From: Mesorhizobium carmichaelinearum | Lineage (GTDB): Bacteria > Pseudomonadota > Alphaproteobacteria > Rhizobiales > Rhizobiaceae | DNA: 64,000 bases | NCBI RefSeq assembly: GCF_900199455.1 | Contig: NZ_FZQR01000003.1 | Coordinates: 310,001 to 374,000 of the forward strand | Direction: 5' to 3' | In this document: one piece after another, positions 9,242 to 18,459 of the stretch | How the letters are laid out: each line of letters starts with the position of its first letter | Numbering within the stretch: position 1 is the stretch's first letter | The notes under the pieces: generated by a model | Databases searched by the model: none | What the model was told of the DNA's origin: nothing | Seen by the model: the letters and a program-made list of their open reading frames with translations, nothing else | Program-made: the position numbers and the translations under genes

Positions 9242-9868
9242 ATGATCCTCATCGGCCAATATGACTCGCCTTTCGTGCGCCGTGTCGGCATCGCGCTGAC
9301 CCTGTATGGCATACCTTTCGAGCACCGTCCGTGGTCGGCCTTCGGCGATGCCGACAAGATCCGGCCCTACAACCCGCTGACGCGGGTGCCGACACTGGTG
9401 CTGGACAATGGCGAGGTGCTGATCGAAAGCCATTTGATGCTCGACTATCTGGACGGTTTGGTCCCGGCCGAAAAGAGGATGTTTCCGACAGAGGAGCCGC
9501 TACGCCATCAAGCGCTGAAAATCTCGGCCTTGGCCACAGGGCTCGGCGACAAGGCGGTCAGCCTGTTCTACGAGAAGCGACTGCACGAGAAGGTCTCTGA
9601 CGTATGGGCCAGCCGCTGCCGCACGCAGATCGCGGCGGTGCTTGCCGTGCTGGAGGCCGACCGTGCCAAACGGTCGACACCTTACTGGTTCGGCGACCGT
9701 ATCGGTCATGCCGACATCGCGGTTGCCGCCGTGCTGCGTTTCATCGGCGAGGCGCATCCGGGGCTTGTGTCGCTGGCTGCCTTTCCGGCTCTGGAAGCCC
9801 ACGCCGCGCGGATGGAAGCCCTGCCGGTCTTCCAAGAGATTTCACAGGCCTTTATCGCACCGGCTTGA
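9242..9868 (+). CDS. Glutathione S-transferase family protein
   Basis: A 208-residue GST. The N-terminal thioredoxin-like domain starts [28 protein letters not shown] carries the cis-proline, and [12 protein letters not shown] is the typical Glu-Ser glutathione-binding turn. The helical C-terminal domain has the N-capping region [13 protein letters not shown]. The start at 9242 gives the normal GST length; the frame is open further upstream, but that part has no GST character. Divergent from the antiporter gene. It may conjugate or isomerise electrophiles. Confidence 0.9.
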   Translation: MILIGQYDSPFVRRVGIALTLYGIPFEHRPWSAFGDADKIRPYNPLTRVPTLVLDNGEVLIESHLMLDYLDGLVPAEKRMFPTEEPLRHQALKISALATGLGDKAVSLFYEKRLHEKVSDVWASRCRTQIAAVLAVLEADRAKRSTPYWFGDRIGHADIAVAAVLRFIGEAHPGLVSLAAFPALEAHAARMEALPVFQEISQAFIAPA

Positions 9869-9911
9869 ATGCTCTAACACTCAGCCTGCAGAAGGCTTGA
9901 AGGACTGCGCT

Positions 9912-10106
9912 ATGGCACCGGAACCGCACTGCTCGTTTTGTGGAAAGTCCCAAGCAGAGGTGCTGCAGATAATTGCAGGCCCAGATGCTTTCATTTGCAA
10001 TGAATGTGTCCAGATGTGCGTCGAGATCGTCGCACCCCAAAATCCCGACTGGCTGGAGCAGCATCGTCAATTCCTGACGACGCTACCCTCGAAATCTCGA
10101 TATTGA
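9912..10106 (+). CDS. Stand-alone ClpX-type C4 zinc-finger protein
   Basis: A 64-residue protein starting [14 protein letters not shown] with two CxxC pairs (Cys7/Cys10 and Cys29/Cys32). [12 protein letters not shown] matches the N-terminal zinc-binding domain of ClpX. The AAA+ ATPase part is absent and the frame ends normally at 10106. In ClpX this domain dimerises and recruits substrates and adaptors, so a free copy could act as an adaptor or competitor; that is inference. It lies 43 bases after the GST gene on the same strand. Confidence 0.8.
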   Translation: MAPEPHCSFCGKSQAEVLQIIAGPDAFICNECVQMCVEIVAPQNPDWLEQHRQFLTTLPSKSRY

Positions 10107-10124
10107 ACGCGCCGCCAGGCGAGA

Positions 10125-11189
10125 TCAGTGCAAGACCAGCATGTCGTCGGACGAGAATGAAATCTCGGCCTTTTCGCCGACAGCCGGTGGCGGCGTTGCC
10201 GGGCTGTTGAACGTGTCGAGCGACACCGTGTTGCCGCCAATGCCGACGCGAACGCGGATCACCGAGCCGAGGAAATGCACTTCGGAGATCTCGCCGGACA
10301 GGCTGGAATCGCGACCGGGCTGACGGCCGAGCGAAATCGCCTCGGGACGCAGCGCCAGCGTCAGCGTATCGCCCGACTTGGATCCGTTGAGCTTGCCCTT
10401 CAGCGAGACCTGTTCGGAATTGACCCGCACCGTGCCCGCCGCTGCGTCGGTGACGGTGCCTTCCAGCACATTCAGTGTGCCAACGAAATTGGCGACGAAC
10501 TTCGTCGCCGGGCGGTTGTAGATCTCGAACGGCGTACCAACCTGCTCCGCCTTGCCGCCATACATGACGGCGATGCGATCGGAGATCGACAGCGCCTCTT
10601 CCTGATCGTGGGTAACGAAGATGGTGGTGATGTCGAGCTTCTTCTGGATCGAACGGATTTCCTCACGCAACGACACGCGCACCTTGGCGTCGAGCGCCGA
10701 CAGCGGCTCGTCGAGCAGAAGCAGCTTTGGCTTCGGCGCGATGGCGCGCGCCAGCGCGATGCGCTGCTGCTGGCCGCCCGAGAGCTGGTAGGGGTAGCGC
10801 TCAGCCATCTGCGGCAGCTTGATGATCTCGAGCATCTCGGCGACGCGCCGGTCGGCGTCCGGCTTGTTCATGCCGCCAACCTTCAGCCCGAAGGCGATGT
10901 TCTGCGCCACGGTCAGGTTCGGGAACAGCGCATAGGCCTGGAACACCATGCCGACATTGCGTTGGTTGGGCTTCAGCCGGGTAATGTCCTTGCCGGCGAC
11001 GACGATCTTGCCGGCCGACGGCTCCTCGAACCCGGCGACCATGCGCAGCACCGTGGTCTTGCCGCAGCCCGATGGCCCGAGGAATGAGACGAACTCGCCC
11101 GGCTCGACATCGAGGCTGAAGTCCTGGACCACGGTGTTGGTGCCGTAGGACTTTCGCACATGCTGGATGGACAGGAATGGCTCGACCAT
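10125..11189 (-). CDS. ABC transporter ATP-binding protein (PotA-like)
   Basis: A 354-residue ATPase from the ATG at 11189, which has a GAGAG site upstream; a TTG at 11207 overlapping the permease stop is an alternative. Walker A GPSGCGKTT is at 38-46, signature LSGGQQQR and Walker B LLLLDEPLSALD follow, with the H-loop in FVTHDQEEA. The C-terminal 110 residues form the TOBE/MOP-like regulatory domain typical of PotA, FbpC and PhnT importers. It is the last gene of a four-gene importer operon (binding protein, two permeases, ATPase). Confidence 0.92.
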   Translation of the reverse strand: MVEPFLSIQHVRKSYGTNTVVQDFSLDVEPGEFVSFLGPSGCGKTTVLRMVAGFEEPSAGKIVVAGKDITRLKPNQRNVGMVFQAYALFPNLTVAQNIAFGLKVGGMNKPDADRRVAEMLEIIKLPQMAERYPYQLSGGQQQRIALARAIAPKPKLLLLDEPLSALDAKVRVSLREEIRSIQKKLDITTIFVTHDQEEALSISDRIAVMYGGKAEQVGTPFEIYNRPATKFVANFVGTLNVLEGTVTDAAAGTVRVNSEQVSLKGKLNGSKSGDTLTLALRPEAISLGRQPGRDSSLSGEISEVHFLGSVIRVRVGIGGNTVSLDTFNSPATPPPAVGEKAEISFSSDDMLVLH

Positions 11190-11203
11190 GGCTTTTCTCT
11201 CGA

Positions 11204-12004
11204 TCAATTCGGGCGGTTCGCCGATTTCGGCGCGAAGCGGGACAGTATCTGGATCAGCGACATGCAGCCCCAGGTGATGGCGAAGGCGATGATGGCAAGC
11301 GCCGCCGGCTCATAGGCGCGGTTGGCGCCGATGTTCTGCAGGTAGGGCCCAAAGGCCGGCCGGTTGAGCAGGCTTGCCATGGTGAACTCGCCGATAACGA
11401 TCGCGAAGGTCAGAAACGCGCCCGACAACACCGCGATCAGCACATTGGGCAGGATAACCTTTGTGATGATCGTCGACCAGCCGGCACCAAGTATCTGCGC
11501 CGCTTCGGTCAACGTGCGCACGTCGATGGTGCGAAGTCCGGTATCGACCGCGCGGTACATATAGGGCAGCGACAGCGTCGCATAGCCGATCACCAGCAAG
11601 GAACTGGCGCCCAGATCGCTGGCAAGGAACGGCAGTGGCGAATTTGAGCCATACATTCTGATGTAGCCGAAGACGATGACGATGGCCGGGATGACCAGCG
11701 GCAGCAAGGTGATGAACTCGACAATCGGCCGCAGCTGCGGCAACCGCAGCCGGATCCAGTAGGCCGCCGGCACCACGACCAGCACACCCAGGATGATGGT
11801 GAAGATCGCGGCAATCACCGAATACATGAACGTTGCCTGGAACCGTGGGTCGCCCAACACGATCTGATAGGCGTCGAAGGAATGGACGCCGCGCCGCAGG
11901 CGCAGCGAAAACTCGAACGTCGCGAGCAGAGGAATGAAGAAATATGCCGCGCTAAGCGCGAAAACGACCCAAGCCCAGAATTTTCCCGACTTCATTTGAG
12001 CCAC
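11204..12004 (-). CDS. ABC transporter permease (PotC-like)
   Basis: A 266-residue inner-membrane permease with about six helices. The EAA loop, which docks to the ATPase, is seen as TEAAQILGAGWSTIITKV. It follows the other permease with a 13-base overlap and runs into the ATPase gene. Size and motif match the second permease of spermidine/putrescine, iron or 2-aminoethylphosphonate importers. Confidence 0.9.
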   Translation of the reverse strand: MAQMKSGKFWAWVVFALSAAYFFIPLLATFEFSLRLRRGVHSFDAYQIVLGDPRFQATFMYSVIAAIFTIILGVLVVVPAAYWIRLRLPQLRPIVEFITLLPLVIPAIVIVFGYIRMYGSNSPLPFLASDLGASSLLVIGYATLSLPYMYRAVDTGLRTIDVRTLTEAAQILGAGWSTIITKVILPNVLIAVLSGAFLTFAIVIGEFTMASLLNRPAFGPYLQNIGANRAYEPAALAIIAFAITWGCMSLIQILSRFAPKSANRPN

Positions 12005-12909
12005 CTCTCAGAACGCGTCCGGAACCAGATGTAGAAGACATTGGCCAAGCCCGTGATGACGATCATGCCGAAGGCGATGGCGTAGCCGAGTTGCGGGTTG
12101 TGCAGCACGTCGCCATTGATCTGAGAATACAGCTTGATGGGCACGATGTTGAGCGCCGGGCCGGCAAACGCATAAGCCGTGGCAATGGCGCCGAAGGAAT
12201 TGGCGAACAGCAGGATGACCGTGCCGAGAAAGCTTGGCCACAACACCGGTATGACCACCATGCGCCAGTACTGCGCCTGGGTGGCACCGAGTGTGGCGGC
12301 CGCCTCGCCCCATTCCTTCTTCAAACCGTCGATTGCCGGCACGATGATGACCACCATCAGCGGAATCTGGAAGAACAGGTAAACCACGATCAGCCCGGCC
12401 GTGGTCAGGAAATTGAACCCCATCGCGTAGATGTTGAGGTTGAACACATCGCGCAGGAGCGCCGTCACAATACCGACGCGACCGAGCGTTGCTATGAACG
12501 CGAAGGCGAGCGGCAAGCCGGCGAAGTTAGAGGCCACACCGGAGAATGTCAGGGTCGCCGACCGTATCCAGTTGGGCAGGCCGCCGCGCACGATAGCGAT
12601 AGCCAGCGCGAGTCCGGCAAATGCACCGATGATGGCCGACCAGAAACTGATCTTGATCGAAACCCAGTAGGCATTGCTGATGGACGGGTCGCTCACCAGT
12701 TGCAGGAGGTTATCCAGCGTCAGGTGGCCGTCCCCGTCTTGAAAGGCGCCAACGACAAGATAAAGCGTCGGCAGGATCAGGAACATGATGGTGAAAATGA
12801 AGAACGGCGCCACACCGATCCATTGCGTCGGGAACCGGAAAGCGGTCGCCGCATTCGGCGGCGCGGGCTTGGTGGCAATCGTTCGATTTGAAAGCGAGAG
12901 ATCGGTCAT
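11992..12909 (-). CDS. ABC transporter permease (PotB-like)
   Basis: A 305-residue permease from the ATG at 12909 (MTDLSLSNR); the frame extends to 12972 but that part looks non-coding and contains an intergenic hairpin. It has a hydrophilic N-terminus of about 35 residues, six to seven helices and an EAA loop at WGEAAATLGATQAQYWRMVV. It pairs with the following permease to form the membrane channel of the importer. The weak ribosome-binding site suggests translation depends on the polycistronic message. Confidence 0.88.
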   Translation of the reverse strand: MTDLSLSNRTIATKPAPPNAATAFRFPTQWIGVAPFFIFTIMFLILPTLYLVVGAFQDGDGHLTLDNLLQLVSDPSISNAYWVSIKISFWSAIIGAFAGLALAIAIVRGGLPNWIRSATLTFSGVASNFAGLPLAFAFIATLGRVGIVTALLRDVFNLNIYAMGFNFLTTAGLIVVYLFFQIPLMVVIIVPAIDGLKKEWGEAAATLGATQAQYWRMVVIPVLWPSFLGTVILLFANSFGAIATAYAFAGPALNIVPIKLYSQINGDVLHNPQLGYAIAFGMIVITGLANVFYIWFRTRSERWLK

Positions 12910-12936
12910 GCGCCGGCTACCGTCTTCGAGGGAAAG

Positions 12937-12960
12937 CCGGGCGGCCTCGCGACCGCCCGG
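12937..12960 (-). promoter_or_regulatory. Intercistronic hairpin between binding protein and permease
   Basis: Perfect 8-bp stem CCGGGCGG/CCGCCCGG with an 8-base loop and no following T-run. It lies between the stop of the solute-binding protein and the permease start. In other ABC operons such structures protect the 3' end of the binding-protein message or partly terminate, giving more binding protein than permease; that role is inferred here. Confidence 0.7.
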
Positions 12961-12975
12961 TGGATTATCCAAGTC

Positions 12976-14082
12976 TTACTTGACGTTGGCGCCGACAACG
13001 GCGTCCCAGTTCTTGCTGATGGCTTCCTTGGCCTTGCCCTGCTCATCAAGCGTCGGGAACGCGGCCGCGGCATAGGATTCCGCCGGCGGCAGCTTGGCCA
13101 GCACATCAGCCGGGATCTTGCCGGCCTTGGCGAGATCGTTGAAGCGGATCGGGTGGCAATAGCCCTTCAGCCAGCCGATCTGGCCTTCGTCGGAATAGAG
13201 GTATTCCATCCACAGCTTGGCTGCGTTCGGGTGCGGCGCGTAGGCGCTGATCGCCTGCACGTAGACACCAGCGACAACGCCGGTCTTCGGCACGATGACG
13301 TCGACGGGCGGGTTGCCCTTCAGCGTATCACGGCCAGCAAGCGCGTTGTAATCCCAGTTGATCAGGATCGGGGTCTGGCCCTGAGCGAGCGTTGCGGGCT
13401 TACCGACGACCGGGACGAAATTGCCGGCGGCGTTGAGCTTCTTGAAGAAGTCGAGGCCGGCGGTGCCGGCGGCTTCACCAGCAGCGGCGCCCGTCGACAG
13501 ACCGGAGGCATACACCGCCTGGATGGCCTGGTTCGAAGCGCGCGGATCACCAGCGACAGCAACCGCGTTGGCGAATTCCGGCTTCAGGAGATCGGCCCAG
13601 TCCTTCGGCGATTCCTTGATCAGGTCCTTGTTCACCATGAACGACAGAACGCCGTAATAGTCGCCGTACCAGGCGCCATCGGCATCCTTGGCGCTGTCCG
13701 GGATCGAGTCCCAGGTCGACACCTTGTAAGGCAGCAACAGGCCGTCCTTCTTGGCGGTCGGGCCGAAGGACAGGCCAACGTCGATGACGTCGGGCGCCTG
13801 CGGGCCCTTATTGTCCTTGTTTGCCTTGATCGCCTCGACCTCGTCGCCGGAGCCGGCATCGGGGTTGAGTTCGTTGACGGTGATTTCCGGATACTTTGCC
13901 TTGAAGCCGGCGATGACGTCGCCGTAACCGCACCAGTCATGCGGCAGCGCGATGGTGGTGAGCTGGCCTTCAGCCTTTGCGGCCTTGACGAGATCATCCA
14001 GCGAAGCCGCGGACGAAATCACCGACGACACCATAAGGGTCGCGGCCGAAAGGGAAAGCACCTTCCCCGTGAATTTGAACAT
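12976..14082 (-). CDS. ABC transporter periplasmic substrate-binding protein
   Basis: A 368-residue extracellular solute-binding protein. The ATG at 14082 follows a GGAGAG site. The N-terminus MFKFTGKVLSLSAATLMVSS followed by VISSAAS is a Sec signal peptide, with probable cleavage near residue 26. The mature part fits the PotD/FbpA-type periplasmic fold. The operon encodes two permeases and an ATPase downstream. The ligand is unknown: spermidine/putrescine, Fe3+ or an aminophosphonate are all seen in this family. The neighbouring gamma-glutamyl-type catabolic genes make an amine plausible. Confidence 0.88.
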   Translation of the reverse strand: MFKFTGKVLSLSAATLMVSSVISSAASLDDLVKAAKAEGQLTTIALPHDWCGYGDVIAGFKAKYPEITVNELNPDAGSGDEVEAIKANKDNKGPQAPDVIDVGLSFGPTAKKDGLLLPYKVSTWDSIPDSAKDADGAWYGDYYGVLSFMVNKDLIKESPKDWADLLKPEFANAVAVAGDPRASNQAIQAVYASGLSTGAAAGEAAGTAGLDFFKKLNAAGNFVPVVGKPATLAQGQTPILINWDYNALAGRDTLKGNPPVDVIVPKTGVVAGVYVQAISAYAPHPNAAKLWMEYLYSDEGQIGWLKGYCHPIRFNDLAKAGKIPADVLAKLPPAESYAAAAFPTLDEQGKAKEAISKNWDAVVGANVK

Positions 14083-14216
14083 GTGTTCTCTCCGTTGAAC
14101 TGACGCCGTTGGACGCCTGCGATGCGGTATCGTTTTCATGTGACAGCCAGATGAAAGCTTTATGAAACCATTGGCCGGCAGCAGAAAAAGTTAACTCTTT
14201 TTAACGGGCTGTAGCA

Positions 14217-14245
14217 ATTAGCCATCACTTATTTTTCCGGCTAAT
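14217..14245. promoter_or_regulatory. Inverted repeat in AT-rich upstream region of the importer
   Basis: ATTAGCC and GGCTAAT form a 7-bp inverted repeat separated by 15 bases, within an AT-rich stretch (about 14150-14250) unlike the surrounding GC-rich DNA. It lies about 135 bases upstream of the binding-protein start and downstream of the alcohol dehydrogenase stop. It may be an operator or promoter element of the importer, or a weak terminator for the dehydrogenase cluster. The call is tentative. Confidence 0.35.
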
Positions 14246-14325
14246 CACTTTCCGCCTTGCATTTCATCCTTTCCCCCTTGGTTTGCCCTGATTTTCCAGA
14301 TCAATTTTCGGCAATGACGATGCCG

Positions 14326-15498
14326 TCAGATCGTCCCTGCGATGGCGTTTTCCAGCAGCGTCAGCGCCGCCTTCTTGGTCAGCTTGACCGGGTTGCCGCC
14401 CGCCGTCGGATCGACCACCGCCATGTCGGCGATCAGCGCCTTGCGCTTCTTGTCCATGTCGAGCCCCTTGATCAGGCCCGACAGGGCGTGCGGCACCTTC
14501 AGCTCCTTGCGCAGCTTGATGATCGCCTTGGCGAAGCCGTCAAAACCGCCCTTGATGCCACAATAGGCGGCGAGCCGGGCAATACGCTCCTCGATGGAGT
14601 CGCGGTTGAAGGCCAGCACATAGGGCATGAACACGGCGTTGGTCATGCCGTGATGGGTGTCGTAGAGCGCGCCGATCGGGTGCGACAGCGAGTGGATGGC
14701 GCCCAGTCCCTTCTGGAAGGCGGCAGCGCCCATGGCGGCCGCACTCATCATATGGGCGCGCGCGACAAGGTCCTTGCCGTTGGCATAGGCCTTCGGCAGG
14801 TTCTCGAACACCAGCCGGACACCCTCGACGGCAATACCGTCGGCCATCGGGTGATAGCCCGGCGCGCAATAGGCTTCGAGGCAGTGGGCGAGCGCATCCA
14901 TGCCGGTGCCGGCAGTGATGAAAGCTGGCATGCCGACCGACAGTTCCGGATCGGCAATGACGATCGCCGGCAAGAGCTTCGGATGGAAGATGACCTTCTT
15001 GGTGTGCGTCTCCTCATTGGTGATGACGCCGGCGCGGCCGACTTCCGAGCCGGTGCCGGCGGTGGTCGGCACGGCTATGATCGGCGCGATCGCGTCCGAA
15101 TTGGCGCGCGTCCACCAGTCGCCGACATCCTCGAAATCCCACACCGGCCGCGTCTGGCCGGCCTGGAAGGCGATCAGCTTGCCAAGATCGAGCGCCGAGC
15201 CGCCGCCGAAGGCGATGACGCCGTCATGCTTGCCCTTCTTGAACACGGCGATGCCGGCGGTGAGGTTGGAATCGACCGGGTTCGGCTTCACCTCGGAAAA
15301 CACGCCATAAGGCACCTTGGCGTCGTCGAGGATCTTCAGCGTCGAAGCGACGACCGGCAGCTTGGCGAGCCCCGGATCGGTGACGAAGAGCGGCCGCTTG
15401 ATGCCGGTGGCATCAAGCACCTCGGGCAGTTCCTTGATGCGCCCGGCGCCGAAGCGGACGGTGGTGGGGTAGTTCCATTTGGAGATCAGCTTGGACAT
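14326..15498 (-). CDS. Iron-containing alcohol dehydrogenase
   Basis: A 390-residue group III (Fe-dependent) alcohol dehydrogenase. FGGGSALDLGK is the NAD-binding glycine-rich motif and AVPTTAGTGSE the conserved family segment. The metal ligands lie in DALAHCLEAY and in HSLSHPIGALYDTHHG. It starts 18 bases after the stop of the aldehyde dehydrogenase gene, with which it is surely co-transcribed. It probably oxidises a primary alcohol to an aldehyde for that enzyme. With the ligase gene upstream, a gamma-glutamylated amino alcohol is a reasonable guess for substrate. Confidence 0.92.
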   Translation of the reverse strand: MSKLISKWNYPTTVRFGAGRIKELPEVLDATGIKRPLFVTDPGLAKLPVVASTLKILDDAKVPYGVFSEVKPNPVDSNLTAGIAVFKKGKHDGVIAFGGGSALDLGKLIAFQAGQTRPVWDFEDVGDWWTRANSDAIAPIIAVPTTAGTGSEVGRAGVITNEETHTKKVIFHPKLLPAIVIADPELSVGMPAFITAGTGMDALAHCLEAYCAPGYHPMADGIAVEGVRLVFENLPKAYANGKDLVARAHMMSAAAMGAAAFQKGLGAIHSLSHPIGALYDTHHGMTNAVFMPYVLAFNRDSIEERIARLAAYCGIKGGFDGFAKAIIKLRKELKVPHALSGLIKGLDMDKKRKALIADMAVVDPTAGGNPVKLTKKAALTLLENAIAGTI

Positions 15499-15516
15499 TT
15501 TTTGTCTTTCGAAAAA

Positions 15517-16905
15517 TCAGATGGCTTCGCGCAGGTGGAAGGATTTCGGCCGGGTCAGATTGTCGTAGCCAATGGCCGACAGTCCGGCGCCCTTGCCGGT
15601 GTCCTTGACGCCGGTCCAGACCAGGGCCGGATCGAGATAGTCGCAGCGGTTCATGAACACCGTGCCGGTTTCGACGCGGTTGCCGATCGCCACCGCATGC
15701 TCGGTGTCGCGGGTCCAGATCGAGGCCGTCAGCCCATAGGCGCTGTCGTTCATCAGCGCGACCGCCTCTTCGTCGTTGCGCACCTTCATGATGCCGACGA
15801 TCGGGCCGAAGCTTTCCTCGCGCATGACACTCATCTGATGGTCGACCTCGGTCAACACTTCCGGCGCCAAGTAAGGCGAGCCGGCTCTGTCGTTAGCCAC
15901 CTTCATGTTGATGTGCGCCTTGGCACCCTTGCGCAGCGCTTCGGCCTTCTGCTCGCGGATCAGATCGGCGAAACGCGCCTGCGCCATCGGCCCCATCGTC
16001 GTCGCTTGCTCCAGTGGATTGCCGACGACATAGTTCTTCGTCTCGGCGATGAACCCCTCGACGAACTCGTCATAGACCTTCTCATGCACATAGACGCGCT
16101 CGATGCCGCAGCAGCACTGGCCGGAATTGTAGAAGGCGCCATCGACCAGATTGGCAACCGCATGATCCATCTTGGCGTCGGGCAGCACATAGGCCGGATC
16201 CTTGCCGCCAAGCTCGAGGCCGAGCGTCATGAAGGTGCCGGCCGCCGCCTTTTCGATGGCGCGGCCGCCACCGACCGAACCGGTGAAATTGACATGGTCG
16301 ATCTTGCCCGAGCCGAGCAGCTTCTCGGTCTGCGCATGATTGAGCACGACATTCTGGAACACGCCCTTGGGCAGGCCCACCTTGTCGAAGGCCTGCTGAA
16401 AACGCTCGCCGACCAGCAGCGTCTGCGCCGCATGTTTGAGGATGACGGCGTTGCCGGCCATCAGCGCCGGCACGATGGTGTTGACGGCGGTGAGATAGGG
16501 ATAGTTCCACGGCGCGATCACCATCACCACGCCGAGCGGATCTTTCTTCACATAGCGGCGGAAGCCGTCCTTGGGATTGGAGGCCGGCACGGACTTGAGC
16601 GCCTGCTCGGCGATCTCGACCATGTAGGTGGTGCGTTCCTTGACGCCGCCGAACTCGCCGCCATAGCGCACCGGCCGCCCCATCTGCCAGGCGATCTCCG
16701 GCACGATCTCGTCGGTCATCGCGACCAGCGCTTCGAGCATCGCCAGCATGTACTTGCCGCGCTCGACGATCGGCGTCTCAGCCCACTTCTCCTGCGCCGC
16801 CTTGGCGCGCTCGACAGCAGCATTGACCGCCTGGTCCGTTGCCACGGGCCGCTCGGCATAGATCGAGCCATCGATGGGAGATATCAACTTGACCGTTTCG
16901 GTCAT
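15517..16905 (-). CDS. Aldehyde dehydrogenase family protein
   Basis: A 462-residue NAD(P)-dependent aldehyde dehydrogenase. APWNYPY is the cofactor-binding segment, FTGSVGGG the glycine loop, LELGGKDP contains the general-base Glu, and NSGQCCCGIERVYV carries the catalytic cysteine in a run of three. It lies between the glutamine-synthetase-like gene and the Fe-alcohol dehydrogenase. It is likely to oxidise the aldehyde produced by the latter to a carboxylate. PuuC is the functional analogue in the E. coli gamma-glutamylputrescine route. Confidence 0.92.
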   Translation of the reverse strand: MTETVKLISPIDGSIYAERPVATDQAVNAAVERAKAAQEKWAETPIVERGKYMLAMLEALVAMTDEIVPEIAWQMGRPVRYGGEFGGVKERTTYMVEIAEQALKSVPASNPKDGFRRYVKKDPLGVVMVIAPWNYPYLTAVNTIVPALMAGNAVILKHAAQTLLVGERFQQAFDKVGLPKGVFQNVVLNHAQTEKLLGSGKIDHVNFTGSVGGGRAIEKAAAGTFMTLGLELGGKDPAYVLPDAKMDHAVANLVDGAFYNSGQCCCGIERVYVHEKVYDEFVEGFIAETKNYVVGNPLEQATTMGPMAQARFADLIREQKAEALRKGAKAHINMKVANDRAGSPYLAPEVLTEVDHQMSVMREESFGPIVGIMKVRNDEEAVALMNDSAYGLTASIWTRDTEHAVAIGNRVETGTVFMNRCDYLDPALVWTGVKDTGKGAGLSAIGYDNLTRPKSFHLREAI

Positions 16906-16992
16906 TCCTTCAGTCCTCGCACTTCATGAAATCTTGATTTTTGACGCCGCCCGCCATTCAGACGATGGCCAGGGGGCGGCTCCGGACATAGT

Positions 16993-18363
16993 TTAGTACC
17001 GCTCAAACCCTCTGTGCAGTTCCCAATCCGTAATGCGGCGGTCGTATTCGAACTGCTCCCACTTGGCGGTGTGGACATAATGTTCGAGCACGTCCTCGCC
17101 GAGCGCCTGCTTCAGCATCTTCGACTTGGCCAGCGTCTCGGTGGCGTCGCGCAGCGTCTTCGGGATCTCCGGCAGGCGCGAGGCCTGATAGGCATCGCCG
17201 ACGAACGGCTTTTGCAGTTCAAGCTTCTCATCGATGCCGGCGAGGCCGGCGGCGATCAGCGCCGCGAAGGCGAGATAAGGGTTGAGGTCGGCGCCGCCGA
17301 TGCGGCATTCCATGCGGATTCCCTTGGTGCCCTCGCCGCACAGGCGGAAGCCGGCGGTGCGGTTGTCCTCGCTCCACATGATCTTGGTCGGCGCGAAAGT
17401 GCCGGCCTGGAAGCGTTTGTAGGAGTTGATGTAGGGCGCCAGGAACCAGGTGAACTCCTTGGCATATTTCAGCTGTCCGGCGGCCCATTGCTGGCCAAGG
17501 GTGGATAGCGTCCAGTCCGCCTTCTTGTCGAAAAACAAAGGCGTCTTGCCGTCGGCGCTCCACAGCGAATTGTGGATGTGGCTGGAGTTGCCGGCGAGCC
17601 CGTAATTGTACTTGGACATGAAGGAAATCGCCTTGCCCTCGGACTCGGCAATCTCCTTGGCACCGTTCTTCAGGATGACGTGGCGGTCGGCCATGTCGAG
17701 CGCCTCGGCATAGCGCACATTGATCTCTTCCTGGCCCGGGCCCCATTCGCCCTTCGAGTTCTCAATCGGGATGCCGGCCGCATCCATCTCGTTGCGAAGC
17801 CGGCGCATGACGCCTTCTTCCTTGGTGGTGATACCGATCTGGTAGTCGCCAATATAGGGCGACGCCGTGTCGAGACCCTGCCAGTGCTTCTTGCGGGCGG
17901 AATCGTAGGTCTCGTTGAACAGATAGAATTCGAGCTCGGAGGCGAAGTAGCCGATATAGCCGCGCTCGGTGAGCCGCTTGACCTGCTTCTTCAGGATGGC
18001 GCGCGGCGAATGCGGCAGGTCGTCATGGGTGTGGTGGTCGAGCACGTCGCAGATCACCAGCGCGGTCTTTTCCAGCCACGGAATGCGCCGCAGCGTGGCG
18101 AGATCCGGCTTCATGACGAAGTCGCCATAGCCCTTCGACCAGCTTGCCGCCTTGTAGCCGGGCACCGGCTCCATATCGATGTCGGCGGCGAGCAGATAGT
18201 TGCAGCCATGTGTTTCGTCATGCGCGGAATCGACGAAGTACTGCGCCAGGAACCGTTTTCCCGCCAGCCGCCCCTGCAGGTCGACGATGCAGGCCAGCAC
18301 CGTGTCGATCTCACCGCTGGAGACCGCTTTCTTCAACTGATCGAACGAGAAATTTCCGGCCAT
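16993..18363 (-). CDS. Glutamine synthetase family protein (gamma-glutamylamine ligase type)
   Basis: A 456-residue type I glutamine-synthetase-fold ligase. GPGQEEINVRYAEALDMADR covers the metal- and ATP-binding segment. NSSHIHNSLWS and the C-terminal GTKGIRMECRIGGADLNPYL fit the family's catalytic core. The usual adenylylation-site context is not obvious, as in PuuA, IpuC and GlnA3/4-type enzymes that ligate glutamate to amines or amino alcohols rather than to ammonia. The neighbourhood of alcohol and aldehyde dehydrogenases and an amidohydrolase supports a catabolic ligase role. Confidence 0.88.
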   Translation of the reverse strand: MAGNFSFDQLKKAVSSGEIDTVLACIVDLQGRLAGKRFLAQYFVDSAHDETHGCNYLLAADIDMEPVPGYKAASWSKGYGDFVMKPDLATLRRIPWLEKTALVICDVLDHHTHDDLPHSPRAILKKQVKRLTERGYIGYFASELEFYLFNETYDSARKKHWQGLDTASPYIGDYQIGITTKEEGVMRRLRNEMDAAGIPIENSKGEWGPGQEEINVRYAEALDMADRHVILKNGAKEIAESEGKAISFMSKYNYGLAGNSSHIHNSLWSADGKTPLFFDKKADWTLSTLGQQWAAGQLKYAKEFTWFLAPYINSYKRFQAGTFAPTKIMWSEDNRTAGFRLCGEGTKGIRMECRIGGADLNPYLAFAALIAAGLAGIDEKLELQKPFVGDAYQASRLPEIPKTLRDATETLAKSKMLKQALGEDVLEHYVHTAKWEQFEYDRRITDWELHRGFERY

Positions 18364-18416
18364 TCCTTTGGCACTCCAGCGCTTGACGTTTCGGGCTTGT
18401 CATATTGAACGGAAAT

Positions 18417-18451
18417 AAAAAACCGTGGCGAGCGAACCCGCCACGGTTTGA
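18417..18451 (-). terminator. Rho-independent terminator after the APC permease gene
   Basis: A perfect 10-bp stem AACCGTGGCG (18421-18430) / CGCCACGGTT (18439-18448) with an 8-base loop. On the minus strand it is followed by a T-rich tract (AAAA at 18417-18420 on the + strand). It lies just past the permease stop and before the ligase start, so permease and ligase may be separate or partly coupled transcripts. Confidence 0.8.
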
Positions 18452-18459
18452 TTGGCTGT

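Noticed and set aside
14257..16929. An 890-codon open frame on the + strand opposite the Fe-alcohol and aldehyde dehydrogenase genes
   Set aside because: It is antisense to two clear enzymes with intact motifs. Its composition (His/Arg/Asp-rich) is the usual shadow of high-GC coding DNA, with no domain.
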